From Flaccisagitta enflata (Eukaryota; Chaetognatha; Sagittoidea; Aphragmophora), in the NCBI GenBank assembly GCA_965153355.1, contig OZ231126.1:124001-188000 (forward strand): a stretch of 64,000 bases of DNA. Direction: 5' to 3'. Position 1 is the stretch's first letter. Every line of letters begins with the position of its first letter. The notes under the pieces are model-generated. The model was not told where the DNA came from and searched no databases. It was given only the letters and a program-made list of their open reading frames with translations. The position numbers and the translations under genes are program-made. Shown piece by piece: positions 10,657-21,234 of this stretch.

Positions 10657-11569
10657 TATAAATTACGCCCACGAGTTTCAACTGGCACTGTCTATGAGCG
10701 TCTATCTGACTGACGACTTGTGGTGAAAGAAAGTTGGCCGATTGGAAAATAGGAAGGCGATCGTCTCGTTTATTCCATAAAAATTTCAACAACTGAAGAG
10801 AGGGGGAAAAATGAAAGGGAAAGTGGGCGTTAATTGTGATCAGCAAACGCAAAAGATAACATGAAATCGAGATGGAACACAATAAGGACAGAGACAGCAC
10901 ATGACAACATGTTCATCTTCTTCAGAGCCCATGCCACCTGATAATACCTGCCCCTGCCCCGGCCCATCCCATTAAATTCATCCATATCATCCCTATCGCA
11001 AGCTGATCGGGCAAGCGATAAAAACCATACTAAAATCCGACATAAAAATGCAAAAGGGCAAAAGACAAAATAACAGACCGGAAGACAAGATAAAACAACG
11101 ATAATCAAAGCAAACACGCGTCTATAAAACTTACTTTTAGGCCCACTTTCGTTGGTTTCAACCCACAGTCTGTCGAAGTCAAATTAACGTTAATTGTCCG
11201 TTCATTAGTTTATCTGCAATAAAAAGATGAGAGATTATTGAAATTAGTGAATTCCAAGGGCGCATTCAGACGATCACGAAAAATCAATCAATCACTTTAA
11301 GAAGCAATGCCGTAAATAAATAAAATCAATCAATCCAAAAAATTGGATGATACGAAAGAAGAGATACGTATATTCGCCTACGTAATAAAAACAAATGGCA
11401 CAAAATACAAGGCGCAACCATATGGTTACCCATCTAGCGTTCAATATAAAAAATGGCAAGAAACAAAAGACGCGGGCATTGAATAATCGAAAAAGAGAAA
11501 AAGCCAAAAGCACGCAAAAGAGACAAAAGCACACATACTTAATAGACGGACAGACATACATTTCTAACA
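10657..11569 (-). repeat. 3' LTR of the BEL/Pao element
   Basis: 913 bp, same length as the 5' LTR. The two base differences noted are near 10893 (G here, A in the partner) and 11388 (A here, G in the partner), about 99.8 percent identity. Confidence 0.93.
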
Positions 11570-11585
11570 TTCTGCCCCATTTTTG
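11570..11585 (-). other. polypurine tract of the BEL element
   Basis: On the element strand AAAAATGGGGCAGAA lies directly against the 3' LTR start TGTTAG, the expected position and composition for plus-strand priming. Confidence 0.7.
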
Positions 11586-12625
11586 GAATTTCACGAATTT
11601 CAAAAATCCGACATCTAGTTTCCAGTCGGGGAAACCCTACTAAAAAACCGATACTACCTTCCTTAAAAAAAATTTACATAGACACAACCCCCGCCCCTCC
11701 CCCCCCGTCCACCGCCTCTTACATCCCCACCCTAACTATCACAGATCGACGACTGCACGAATGATGATTCCCGTCCGGAAAGGATCCACCACCAGCAAAT
11801 TTGCAACGATCAATGACGACGCGGATGGAGACGAGGCGGCGACGAGGAGGTTGAGGCGCCCGTTCTGAAAAAGTTAAAGGGAAAGGGGGGGGGAAGGGGA
11901 ACGGGCCTAGGAGCACTCCAAGCCTGGGATTTGACTTGAGAGTGGAAAATGATAAGTGGGGGCATACTACTAAAACATGTCATACGAAAGTATTCGTAAT
12001 AATGACTAAAAAGACCATGTCTAAAACAAACACAACAAATTTACATGTTCCAAGGAACCAAACAAAACAAGACAAAATAAATAAGTTACTAACTATATGT
12101 AAAAACGAATCTGTAAGGTAAAAACAAATTAGTAAGCATCATGGAACGACCACATCACCTGCGCCTTCTCCATTACAGAGACGAGCGGGTCATTCCGGCT
12201 CCAACACCTCGTCAACTCGTGGGCGAAAGGCGATGAATGATGTCGTCGACGGCGACCGCATCGAAAGGCGCAGGTGGTGCAGCCGTCTGAGAGTAAATCC
12301 TCCCCGAAGGGAAGAAGAAGAAAGAGAAAGAACAGGGGCAGATTGATTAGTAAAGTTCTTATCGTACACAGATTCAAATTTACCACAAAAACTCAACCTC
12401 AACCCTTCCCAAACCATGATACTTACGCGGGCGTTTTTCGCCAGGCCCCGGGGCGGACGTCATTCCCACGCCCCGGGTAGCGCCCCCGACTTGGCCGGCC
12501 TGTCCATCGATGGGATGAGGATGTGATGGTGGAATACGATCCTCAGCGAATGGCGGCGCTCTCCACGCCATGTTGCAAATTGGTAGTTAAATTGAACAGC
12601 AACTGGGCGTGGCACCAATCAGCGT
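11586..12625 (-). other. 3' non-coding region of the BEL element
   Basis: About 1 kb between the last ORF and the polypurine tract. GC-rich patches and short ORFs only; nothing recognisable. Confidence 0.5.
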
Positions 12626-13219
12626 TTAGCTGGCGGTCTGATTTTTCCAAGGCCTGGTTCGATTTTTCTTATTCCCAGGCTTGGGAGCGTCTTTTTGCGA
12701 CGGGATCTGCTGACCGACTTTTTCTGCTGGAGAAGACGCAGGAGGTGGAGATGCTGCATCGCAATTCGGCGCCAGTCGAAATTTAGGACGCACAGCGGAC
12801 GCAGTTTTGAATTCGACGGCCATAGCCGCCTTTGCGCGTTCCACCGCTTCCTCTTTCTTCTTAGCCTTCATCGCACAGGCCTGCTTCTCCTTTTCAAGCT
12901 GCTTCTCCAGTTCCACGACTCGCTTATTGCCTTTGACCACCTCATTGTCCGCAGCCATTGCTGCTCGACGAGCATCGTCTCTCTCCTTTTGGATGTTGCG
13001 ACGAATCCTCTCGTCTAAGACTTGACGAGCCGCTTCAACTCGTTGACGCGGCGGAAGCGACGCGAAGAAGTCTTTCGGAAGCCTTGATGATAAATTCTTC
13101 ACCACCCCCAATGGAGCATTTGAGGTCAGTAAAGAGGCTTCTCGTAGCAATGACTCGGCGATGTGGTGTCCATGCGCAGGATCAAAGGCTGGATCCGACG
13201 GGGGAGGCGGGTTCTGCAC
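12626..13219 (-). CDS. BEL post-pol ORF, C-terminal part
   Basis: Reads a helix-forming, Arg/Glu/Lys-rich stretch (a likely coiled coil around ELEKQLEKEK) and a basic, Pro-rich tail. The frame is open further upstream to about 13440 and there overlaps the preceding piece in another frame, so the two are probably one product separated by a frame change. I do not recognise the protein. It has no signal peptide or membrane segment, so it is not an obvious envelope. Confidence 0.55.
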   Translation of the reverse strand: MQNPPPPSDPAFDPAHGHHIAESLLREASLLTSNAPLGVVKNLSSRLPKDFFASLPPRQRVEAARQVLDERIRRNIQKERDDARRAAMAADNEVVKGNKRVVELEKQLEKEKQACAMKAKKKEEAVERAKAAMAVEFKTASAVRPKFRLAPNCDAASPPPASSPAEKVGQQIPSQKDAPKPGNKKNRTRPWKNQTAS

Positions 13220-13308
13220 TTGCTGCAGACCTTGGGCAGACTCGGTTTGCTGACGAGGCGCTACACCAGCTTTAACAGATGCTGAAGCACCGCCAACTAG
13301 TTCGCTTC

Positions 13309-14502
13309 CTACCGCTGCTTTTGATGGCGGCGAGTGAAAGGAAGACGCTCCCGTCTGCTGACCAGAGACTTGAGGTTTAACAGCGGACGCCGAAGCACCG
13401 CAAGTAGAACCTCCCTTGGTTGCTGCTTTATGCTTCTTCCCAGCTCTCTTGGTCTTCTTCCCCTTTGCTGCCGCGCTGCCCCAGGCGCCTGATTCAGCTT
13501 CTGGGTTGCTGCCAACGTTGCCGTCGACGAACCGCTTGAAGCTTCTCCTTGGCCTTTGGGCGTTACTGCTGCAGGGGGCGCGCCTGGAGGCGCTTGAAGG
13601 GGGCCTTTGCTTTTGGAATTTGGCCCTTTTTGTTGACTCGGCACGTTGCGCGTTTGTGGAGTCTTTCCCCGACGTGATCTCTTCGACTGTTGTGAGGGAG
13701 TGACGTCACGAGGACCCTGTTGCTGCTGATTTGGGGGATGAACCAATCCAGGGCGCGATTGACGACTTCCTGATGCTGAAGAGTGAATTGCCGCTGATGT
13801 AGCTGCGGCTGCGTCGAGCACAAATACCGCTGGTGGAGTTGCGGCAGCGTCGACGGAAGTTGCTGCAGATGACTTTGCAGTTGCACCAGGAGGCTTCGGA
13901 GCCGCATTCTTCCTCTTCGTCGCCTGGACCATGCGACGAACCTCCTTATCATGCTCCCTCCTTCTTTTGTTGCTTTGGATTTTGCGCTCCAGAGTCTCCG
14001 AGCCAAGCTCTGTTTGATTAGCCGATGAGCGCATGAGAGTTTGTTTGTTGCAGCATACCGAAAGTTTTTCAAACTCTTTGAAGAGGAGAGATACTTCGAC
14101 GTCCGGACTGATGATACGATACCACCAACGCGCCTGCATCCGTTGGTGTTTCTCTTCCGGCGTCGCAGTGTCCACTTCCGGGTCAATGTCTTTCTCCACC
14201 GCCTCCCCATTCACTAACACCTCCTCCTCTGTCTCCATCCCCTCCTCCTCCACTCCTGCTCCATCATTGACCGATCTCTCTCTCTTCGCCCCCGCTGCGT
14301 TGATGTGCAGCTGCAGACGCTTGATCACGAGACGCTGGGCGACCGAAATCAAGGCAGAATTGGCGAGGCGATGGGGGCAAATCCGATGATGATGACGCCG
14401 CCGCGGAAGTGATGGGTAAGTCCGTCGGCGGCCGATTGATCGAGATCCGCCTCGAACCTCCATCTTTGATGACCACCAATGGAGGAAGCGACGCGGGATC
14501 AA
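13309..14502 (-). CDS. BEL post-pol ORF, middle part
   Basis: Acidic stretch followed by a conserved-looking block (RWWYRIISPDVEVSLLFKEF) and a long low-complexity Ala/Pro/Gln/Lys region. It overlaps the N-terminal piece (14264-14758) and the C-terminal piece (12626-13440) in a different frame from both. Not recognised as any named domain. Confidence 0.55.
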   Translation of the reverse strand: MIPRRFLHWWSSKMEVRGGSRSIGRRRTYPSLPRRRHHHRICPHRLANSALISVAQRLVIKRLQLHINAAGAKRERSVNDGAGVEEEGMETEEEVLVNGEAVEKDIDPEVDTATPEEKHQRMQARWWYRIISPDVEVSLLFKEFEKLSVCCNKQTLMRSSANQTELGSETLERKIQSNKRRREHDKEVRRMVQATKRKNAAPKPPGATAKSSAATSVDAAATPPAVFVLDAAAATSAAIHSSASGSRQSRPGLVHPPNQQQQGPRDVTPSQQSKRSRRGKTPQTRNVPSQQKGPNSKSKGPLQAPPGAPPAAVTPKGQGEASSGSSTATLAATQKLNQAPGAARQQRGRRPRELGRSIKQQPREVLLAVLRRPLLNLKSLVSRRERLPFTRRHQKQR

Positions 14503-14758
14503 CGGCGTTGGATGGCTGTTGACGATTTACCAACGCATCATCTTGTTGACGCTTTTTATTCGCCATTTTTGCGTCTACGACGGAACGAAGGTCGCCATTG
14601 AAGGCTGCCAACGCGACAGCCTCCTCCTCCGCCCCGAACGACGTCGTGGATGCAGATCCCTCTCGAGTCGAGCCGTCGCTGAAGAGTCGATGAAGATCCA
14701 AGGATCCGTACGACGTCGACACGTCGGCCTCTGCCTCGAGACGCTGCTGACGGGACAT
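14264..14758 (-). CDS. BEL post-pol ORF, N-terminal part
   Basis: Best ATG at 14758 (MSRQQRLEAEAD). Ser/Ala-rich, with no membrane segment. The reading frame is also open upstream of the ATG to 15040. It sits where an env-like gene would be, but nothing in it resembles an envelope glycoprotein. Confidence 0.5.
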   Translation of the reverse strand: MSRQQRLEAEADVSTSYGSLDLHRLFSDGSTREGSASTTSFGAEEEAVALAAFNGDLRSVVDAKMANKKRQQDDALVNRQQPSNAVDPASLPPLVVIKDGGSRRISINRPPTDLPITSAAASSSSDLPPSPRQFCLDFGRPASRDQASAAAHQRSGGEEREIGQ

Positions 14759-15108
14759 CTTGACTCCGACGAGCGACTTCAAGATGCGAACTGACTTCGT
14801 AGATGGAATGACGTCGTCAGCGGAAGCTTTGAAATGTTCGTATTGATGAACTGATAATGGTAAGAACGGATTTGGCACAATAATATGTACATATAGACAG
14901 AGCGAATGAATCAGTGTTTGATGTGTAAGTGGAAATGGACAACATAATTGACAAGAGGAAAGATGAAAGCATGGATAATCAGAACCAAATATGAATAATA
15001 ACAACTCTTTGTAAATATAACAAGTCAGAGTTTCAATCACTCATATCTATAGTTACTAATGGACAGGCCCATGCGCCTTTTTCTCTCTCTCTCAAAACTT
15101 AGCGTTTT

Positions 15109-16197
15109 TTATGAGTCCAATTCCAGCCGCACAAGCTTCGTGCGGTCTTTCGTCACGATCTTTCCATCTTGGCGCCGGATGTGAGCCCTCCGGACATGGG
15201 CTGACGAACCCTCGACGCCCATGACACGTCCTAAACTCCAATTGTGACGAGGCAGCGTTTCGTCCATGACGATGACCATGTCATCCACCGCAAAGTCTTT
15301 CTCGGATCTCGACCATTTGCTTCGCGCGTGAAGAAGCGACAAATATTCGACCCTCCACGATTTCCAAAATGCATCCACACGCGATTGCGCACGCCTCCAT
15401 TGAACCTTCGCAGAGTCGGCGTCAGAGTTGACGCCTTGTTGCACCAGATCCAGAGGGGCGTGACCGGATGTCGATGGATTGAGGATATGATTCGGTGTAA
15501 GGGCCTCAGAGTCATTTGGATCATCGCTGATCGCTGTTAGAGGACGACGATTGAGAATTCCTTCAACTTCGACAACGGCAGTGTTGAAGGCGTCGACGTG
15601 GAGGATGGCGCCAGTCGAGATGGAAGCAAGATGGCGCTTAAAGAGAGCGACGATTCTCTCCCACACCCCTCCATAGTGGGGCGTTCTCGGCGTGATGAAA
15701 TCCCACCGAAGGCCGCGCCGCTGCAGTTCGGGAGTTGACGAGCGGTTCCAAGCTTCCATCTCCTTCTTGAGGATATTATTGGCGCCTACTAGATTCGTCC
15801 CGCAATCTGATGTGAAACGGCGGATTCCTGGGCGCCTTGCTGCAAAGCGGATGATTGCATTTACCATCGCATCGGCTGACATGTTGAAGAGCAATTCCAC
15901 ATGGACGGCGCGTGACACGAAACAGGTGAACACTGCGATCCACACCTTGTGATCAGCACGCCCGTTCATCTTAACTAGGAAATGCCCCATGACATCCAAT
16001 CCAGTCTCTGCAAAGACAGGTGCAGGATTGACGCGATTTGATGGGAGATTGGCCATTTGCTGATTTGCGTTCTTTAAAGTTCTTCTGGCATCTGAAGCAC
16101 GTGTTGACGACGCTCTTGACAGCCTGAAGACCTTTTGTAATCCACACAAATTGGCGTAATTGGCACAATGTATGCTTTGCACCCGCGTGAAAATCAT
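15109..16197 (-). CDS. BEL integrase core and C-terminal domain
   Basis: Catalytic DDE integrase: first Asp in GLDVMGHF, second in TSDCGTNLVGAN, and the Glu in PHYGGVWERI. The C-terminal part carries the RPLTAISDDPND and LTPNHIL motifs characteristic of BEL/Pao integrases, then a small basic domain. It inserts the cDNA copy into the host genome. The frame differs from the RNase H and zinc-finger portion just upstream. Confidence 0.85.
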   Translation of the reverse strand: MIFTRVQSIHCANYANLCGLQKVFRLSRASSTRASDARRTLKNANQQMANLPSNRVNPAPVFAETGLDVMGHFLVKMNGRADHKVWIAVFTCFVSRAVHVELLFNMSADAMVNAIIRFAARRPGIRRFTSDCGTNLVGANNILKKEMEAWNRSSTPELQRRGLRWDFITPRTPHYGGVWERIVALFKRHLASISTGAILHVDAFNTAVVEVEGILNRRPLTAISDDPNDSEALTPNHILNPSTSGHAPLDLVQQGVNSDADSAKVQWRRAQSRVDAFWKSWRVEYLSLLHARSKWSRSEKDFAVDDMVIVMDETLPRHNWSLGRVMGVEGSSAHVRRAHIRRQDGKIVTKDRTKLVRLELDS

Positions 16198-17218
16198 TGT
16201 GATGATAATGGCGAATCAATGATTTCACATTCTCGTCTTTTGGCGGCAGGATGAAGGGAAATTTGGCGTCATGTGCAATGTCGGCGTTTTCCAATCGACT
16301 GCCGACGCGAATGATACCGTCGTCGTCGACGAAAGGATTCAATTTCCGCATCTCTTTATTTTTCACGATGAAGTCATGACGGCTTTCTGGTTTGAAGACT
16401 TTTCCCAACTCCAATTGTTCGAAGACGTCTGAATAATGATGCCGCTGCATTGACTTGACGAGCTGTTTGCGCGCCTCCTCCAAAACGTCTTGCGTCACTT
16501 CCGGTTTAGGAAGGAGATCCCTTGCTGCTCGTGTCTTCGCCCTTGGATACGCTCTCCACCTTTTGGCTGCGATGAGAACCATGCCGATGATCCGCAACTT
16601 ATGCATCCATTTTCCCCGAGAAGCTGCTGCAAGAAGTATCGCGTCAGCCACTTGTTTCTTTTCACTTTCAGCCACATACAATGCGGCGACTTGTGCAGAA
16701 ATAGGGCACGTCGCGATGTTCGTCTTTGGCCATTGATCTTCGAAAAGACGCAAAAATGCAGGACCGTGATGGAATTGACGCCATTTTTCGGCTTCATGGG
16801 CCTGGATGCCTCTGCTGCAGTGGTCCGCCGGGTTATTTGACGAATCAACCCAGCGCCACTGTTGAGGATCAGACCCGCTATGGATCTTGGAGAGACGATT
16901 GGCGAAAAATACAGGCCTTGGTTTCGCCATTTTGTAAATCATCTTCAGTGCAGATTCAGAATCAGACCAAAATCTGACGACGAGATTGTCCAATTCGATG
17001 GTCCTTCCGACGAAGCGTTTGAGCTGCACTGCTTTTCTGATATAATCTCTCGACGCGTGGAACGCTGTTGTGATGAGAAGCACGTTTGGGATTAAGTGGA
17101 ATGACGTGGGATTTGGAGGCGATGAACGAAATGTGAACACCTCCATCTCGATTGACTTGACGTCGATATGCAACTGCTCCATATCCGCCTTTTGGAGCCG
17201 CATCGCAAAAGATCTCAA
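15971..17218 (-). CDS. BEL RNase H and integrase zinc-binding region
   Basis: RNase H-like segment with VRFWSDSESAL (catalytic Asp) and the following helices, then the integrase HHCC zinc finger (HHNDFHAG...CFRC). It overlaps the integrase core ORF by about 230 bp in a different frame; the switch lies near 16040-16080. Confidence 0.8.
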   Translation of the reverse strand: MRSFAMRLQKADMEQLHIDVKSIEMEVFTFRSSPPNPTSFHLIPNVLLITTAFHASRDYIRKAVQLKRFVGRTIELDNLVVRFWSDSESALKMIYKMAKPRPVFFANRLSKIHSGSDPQQWRWVDSSNNPADHCSRGIQAHEAEKWRQFHHGPAFLRLFEDQWPKTNIATCPISAQVAALYVAESEKKQVADAILLAAASRGKWMHKLRIIGMVLIAAKRWRAYPRAKTRAARDLLPKPEVTQDVLEEARKQLVKSMQRHHYSDVFEQLELGKVFKPESRHDFIVKNKEMRKLNPFVDDDGIIRVGSRLENADIAHDAKFPFILPPKDENVKSLIRHYHHNDFHAGAKHTLCQLRQFVWITKGLQAVKSVVNTCFRCQKNFKERKSANGQSPIKSRQSCTCLCRDWIGCHGAFPS

Positions 17219-18254
17219 TTGTTATCTCCGCAATGTCACTATTGTCGACGCCGCCATTCCACCAGCGTTCAATTCGGTATTGTTGTAGGAGAGGCCAAGA
17301 TGAAGTGTAACGGAAGAAGGATTCCTCGACGCTCTCCTCCAAGGGCGAATCCCATCCCACTTCCTGTGGACGACAGAGTTGAAGATGTCGTCTGCCGATG
17401 TATGCGCTTGGGCTCCAAAATCCCAATGGATCATAAAGTTTAGCTTGCATGGAGACCAATTGACGAGGTGTTTTTGCTCTAAGAGTTTTGAATTCCTCGT
17501 CGCAGATGAAGATGAAGACGTCTTCCGCCGGAAGCCATGAGACGCCCAACACCTTCGTCGGCGCATCATCTTGCTTATCTGAGATGGGAATTGGCACGTT
17601 CGGATCTCCATCCATCAATTGCCGCGCATTACTTTTCCACTTCACAAGATCCATCCCGCCTTCAGCCATCGCCGCCACTGCATCCACCTTCAACTGCAGT
17701 GCTTCGTCGACCGAATCCCCACCCCCACTTCCGTCGTCGACGTAGAAGCCGAAACGAATAAGATCGTAGACGTTGTAGGGATATTTGGGCCGGATTACTT
17801 CAGCATGCTTTCTGACGGTGAAAGACGTGACGAATGAGCTGGATTGGCTGCCGAAGACATGTGATAAGAACAGATTCAAAATGGCTTCTCGTAGAGTACG
17901 GTCTTTGAACCAAAAGAATCTGAACAGATCAGCGTCGTCAGGATGGACGCGGATCTGGTGGAAGAACGCCTTTATGTCACACATAAAGGCGATCTTCCAC
18001 TGACGAAAACGCATGAGGATGTCCATTAAGCTATTCATCAAATTTGGACCTCCGACGAGCAAATCATTGAGTGAGATCCTGTCGGTCGCCGCACGCGCAT
18101 CGTGACATACGCGCGTTCCCGCGCAGTTCAACAATATGAAGGGTACCAGCGGCTTCTCAATGCCGCCGCGCCGACGCATCAATCTCAATCGCCACTCCCG
18201 TCTCGTAAAACTTCTCGATTTCACGGAAGACTCTTTCTTTGAAGGCTGGATCAC
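16962..18254 (-). CDS. BEL reverse transcriptase
   Basis: Reverse transcriptase with the first catalytic Asp in FMCDIKAFFHQI and the YVDD box in FGFYVDDGSGG, the BEL-typical ISLNDLLVGGPNLM motif before the palm, and YDPLGFWSP after the thumb. Frame changes from the protease ORF near 18165-18180 (a GCGGC-rich spot) and into the RNase H ORF near 17060-17090. Confidence 0.87.
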   Translation of the reverse strand: MIQPSKKESSVKSRSFTRREWRLRLMRRRGGIEKPLVPFILLNCAGTRVCHDARAATDRISLNDLLVGGPNLMNSLMDILMRFRQWKIAFMCDIKAFFHQIRVHPDDADLFRFFWFKDRTLREAILNLFLSHVFGSQSSSFVTSFTVRKHAEVIRPKYPYNVYDLIRFGFYVDDGSGGGDSVDEALQLKVDAVAAMAEGGMDLVKWKSNARQLMDGDPNVPIPISDKQDDAPTKVLGVSWLPAEDVFIFICDEEFKTLRAKTPRQLVSMQAKLYDPLGFWSPSAYIGRRHLQLCRPQEVGWDSPLEESVEESFFRYTSSWPLLQQYRIERWWNGGVDNSDIAEITIEIFCDAAPKGGYGAVAYRRQVNRDGGVHISFIASKSHVIPLNPKRASHHNSVPRVERLYQKSSAAQTLRRKDHRIGQSRRQILV

Positions 18255-19143
18255 GCTTGAAGCGAAAACGTTGATTACCGAGTCGCTTCATCGCAGTTGG
18301 TCGTGATTTCACTCTTCTCAGAATCTCCATGATTTTCTCGTGATGAAATTTCCATGTGACGGGAGCAAAGTACTTTTTCACAATTGGGCAAAAATATGTC
18401 TTTTCCTCTAACGTTTTGCACGCTCTGACATTTTCAAGGGAATCACCCATCTCCTCTTGCGAGACGATTGACGATGCAAAGTCATGGTAGAAGATGCGGT
18501 CAATGTTGCTGTTGAGGACGCGATTGTCGAGGATGCGATCGATATTATCGTTGAGGACGCGGTCATCCGTCGCGATAGCGTTGATCGACGCAATATCTCG
18601 TCCTCTCTTGCCCGTTTTTCCACATACAGTCCAACCGAACAGACATCTGAAGCAAGTCAAAGATCCTGAAGGCCCTCGACGGATTTCTTGAGCGACGGCG
18701 GCATCCGCATGCGCCGCTCCGATGATCATCATCACACCGCCTTCAGCTTCTGGAAATTTTATGCCTTCGATGTGAGGTTGGTCAGATAGGTCGCGGAGAA
18801 AAGGAGGAATATCGCGTTCACTCGTTAACAAATCACCCACCAATGCGTCGTTGACGTCAACGACATATTCTTCGTCGACCGATTGCATAGTGAATGATGC
18901 GATGAAACGATCCTCAACAACATGACTTCCCACAGTAATCACCGTCATTTGCACTGTTTTTGTTGGAATCAGAAGACTGCGAATGACATTGGTACTGATC
19001 ACGTCGCGATCAGCGCCTGAGTCGATCATAGCGTAAATCGTCCTCTGCGCACCCGAAGAATTGTTTATGATAGTCACTGGAACAATCGGACGGACAACGT
19101 CGTCGAATGAAGAGACGGACCGCGACGTTGCCGTCGCCGCCAG
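18157..19143 (-). CDS. BEL aspartic protease region
   Basis: Contains IYAMIDSGADRDVIS with the DSG catalytic triad of retroviral-type proteases, then a linker leading to reverse transcriptase. It follows gag in the same frame across a single UGA at 19144-19146 with context UGA-CUG, so read-through could make a gag-pro fusion. Confidence 0.75.
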   Translation of the reverse strand: MAATATSRSVSSFDDVVRPIVPVTIINNSSGAQRTIYAMIDSGADRDVISTNVIRSLLIPTKTVQMTVITVGSHVVEDRFIASFTMQSVDEEYVVDVNDALVGDLLTSERDIPPFLRDLSDQPHIEGIKFPEAEGGVMMIIGAAHADAAVAQEIRRGPSGSLTCFRCLFGWTVCGKTGKRGRDIASINAIATDDRVLNDNIDRILDNRVLNSNIDRIFYHDFASSIVSQEEMGDSLENVRACKTLEEKTYFCPIVKKYFAPVTWKFHHEKIMEILRRVKSRPTAMKRLGNQRFRFKRDPAFKERVFREIEKFYETGVAIEIDASARRH

Positions 19144-21234
19144 TCATGCCGTGACGTTAGAAGAGATCACCTCCGTAGGATTGGCTGCCTCCGCCGTCGA
19201 CGGAGCTGTTGGTGCTGCTGCAGCCGCATCCTCTGACTTTTTGAAGGGAGCCAGCGGTACTTTATTTCCCTGCTTATTTTCTCCTTTCTTCTCTTCCTTT
19301 TCTTCTTTCTTATAGGTGCGCCCGTGGAGAATCGTTGCGTGCCGCTTCTTGCAGGTTTGGCAAGTCGGTCTGTTCGCGCATCCTTTGGCGTTGTGTCCTG
19401 GCGCGAGACAGTGGAAGCAAAGACGACGAGACATGATCTTTTGGACTCTCGCGTCAACTTCCAACTCTAACAGCTGATGACATTCTTCTGTCTGATGCAT
19501 TCCACTGCAGACGTTGCAGCGGTCCGTCGACTGCGTCTTTTGCTTGCCATTGGTCAAAGCATCTTCATATGATGATGGCGCTTCTTTCTCTGTAGTTGCG
19601 ACTGCTGCCACTGATGCTGTTTTGCAGCTTGCGCCTTTGTTGCGCTGAATCACCGCCCATGTCTCGATCATATTGACCAAGTTGTCGAATGAAAATAATT
19701 GTCCATTTTGGGCTGCTTCATGTTGCTTTTCCCAGAATTTATCTGCAAGATGAGGGACCCTCTTGTTGAGGATCTCCTGCAGCAGCTCGTCACGATAGCA
19801 TTGTTGCACCTCTCCACAGGTCCTCGCAATCTTCTTTGCCTTTTGCAACCTTGCAGACAAATTGAAATGCCTTGCATGGTCGGCCGACTGGATCTTCGCC
19901 TCCGCGACGATTTCGTTGAACAGCGCCGCAATGTTGCAGCGCCTCGCCATGAAGACGACGTCCATTTTTGCAAAGGCGTCGTCAATTTCTCCTCTTGCTG
20001 TCGCTTCAGTTGCATCAATCGTCGCAGTTTCTATGATCTCTTTTGCCGGACCAGCAAACCACTTAGGCAATTCCAATAAGATGTCCATTTGCGTCAAGCC
20101 CTCATGCTTCTCAGCATCTTTGAACTTCCTCTTCCACATCATGAAGTCGGTGGATGAAAGCTCCTGCAGAGGCTTCTCAGGTCTTGCTCTCTCCAACGCT
20201 TTGAGGCCGACCTCCCTTGCTCGCATGAGATCATTGTACGTCGCTCTTTCCAAAAACCTGTCCAGAGCTGGATTGTTGGGCATCTGAACATGGACTTCCG
20301 GTTGACGGGCTACTTGATGATGCTCCACTTGATGATACGCTGGGGGTTGTTGGATGAAGGCATATTGACCCCCGACTTTTACCGGAGATTCTTTGGTGGT
20401 TTTTACACTCCACCCAACTTCCTCTTGCTGATTCACTTGTTGTTGACGATCATCTTGATGGAATCTGGGAGCATCAAAATCTTGGCGGACGTACTGTCGC
20501 TGTTGTTGTTCTTCTTTTCGTTGTCTCTCTTCTGCTCTCGCTGCGGCAAGGTCAAAGTCTCTCTGCTGAATCTGCATCTTCAAACTATCCACTTCTTGCT
20601 GCAAACGTTGATTCTGCTGGATGACTTCCGCTTGAGGCGTCGTTAGAGGCGCTTGCGCTACTTTCGGCGCCTTTGGCTGCAATCCACTCGTTGTCTTCTT
20701 GGGAGCGCCTTTTCTTCTTTCTTTATCTTGCAGCTGCTGGGCCAACTTCGCGTCAGCGGCCTCTTGCTTCTGCCTCCTGCGCATCGCCTCCGTCGCATCA
20801 CCTCCGCTTCCGGCTGTGTTGAAGACCTTTTCCTCTTGATGGGGAAGACCAGTCTCCCTTCTAGCAGAACCAATCTGCTTCTCGAAGATCACTTCCGGTG
20901 CGGTAGGGAGAATCGTTGCTGCTGGGGTTTGATGATGCTGATCCTGATGCTGTTGCTGTTGTTGAAGCCGCTGCTGCTGCCACTGTTGATGTTGAAGCTG
21001 CTGTTGCTGGTCAGGACGCTGTTGCTGTTCATTCTGCTGCTGCAGTTGACGCTGAAGCTGACCTTGCTGCTGCTGCTGCTCCAACTGTTGCTGCTGCTGC
21101 ATCGGCTGCTTGACGGACGTTTCCACTGACTGCACATGACGTTGCTGTAAGTTCGAATTGAACAATCCCGGATTGAAATTTCTGAAGATAGATCGACGGC
21201 CTTTGGCGGATGCTGCGGCTGCTGCTGGTCCAGC
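19144..21234 (-). CDS. BEL gag, polyglutamine and nucleocapsid part
   Basis: Open from just after a TGA at 21235-21237 to the UGA at 19144. A glutamine-rich stretch is followed by a capsid-like helical domain (FMMWKRKFKDAEKH...) and zinc knuckles (CNVCSGMHQTEEC, CFHCLAPGHNAKGC, CQTCKKRHATILH). It binds and packages the element RNA. It overlaps the upstream gag ORF in another frame; the changeover is likely between 21165 and 21234. Confidence 0.8.
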   Translation of the reverse strand, partial: AGPAAAAASAKGRRSIFRNFNPGLFNSNLQQRHVQSVETSVKQPMQQQQQLEQQQQQGQLQRQLQQQNEQQQRPDQQQQLQHQQWQQQRLQQQQQHQDQHHQTPAATILPTAPEVIFEKQIGSARRETGLPHQEEKVFNTAGSGGDATEAMRRRQKQEAADAKLAQQLQDKERRKGAPKKTTSGLQPKAPKVAQAPLTTPQAEVIQQNQRLQQEVDSLKMQIQQRDFDLAAARAEERQRKEEQQQRQYVRQDFDAPRFHQDDRQQQVNQQEEVGWSVKTTKESPVKVGGQYAFIQQPPAYHQVEHHQVARQPEVHVQMPNNPALDRFLERATYNDLMRAREVGLKALERARPEKPLQELSSTDFMMWKRKFKDAEKHEGLTQMDILLELPKWFAGPAKEIIETATIDATEATARGEIDDAFAKMDVVFMARRCNIAALFNEIVAEAKIQSADHARHFNLSARLQKAKKIARTCGEVQQCYRDELLQEILNKRVPHLADKFWEKQHEAAQNGQLFSFDNLVNMIETWAVIQRNKGASCKTASVAAVATTEKEAPSSYEDALTNGKQKTQSTDRCNVCSGMHQTEECHQLLELEVDARVQKIMSRRLCFHCLAPGHNAKGCANRPTCQTCKKRHATILHGRTYKKEEKEEKKGENKQGNKVPLAPFKKSEDAAAAAPTAPSTAEAANPTEVISSNVTA

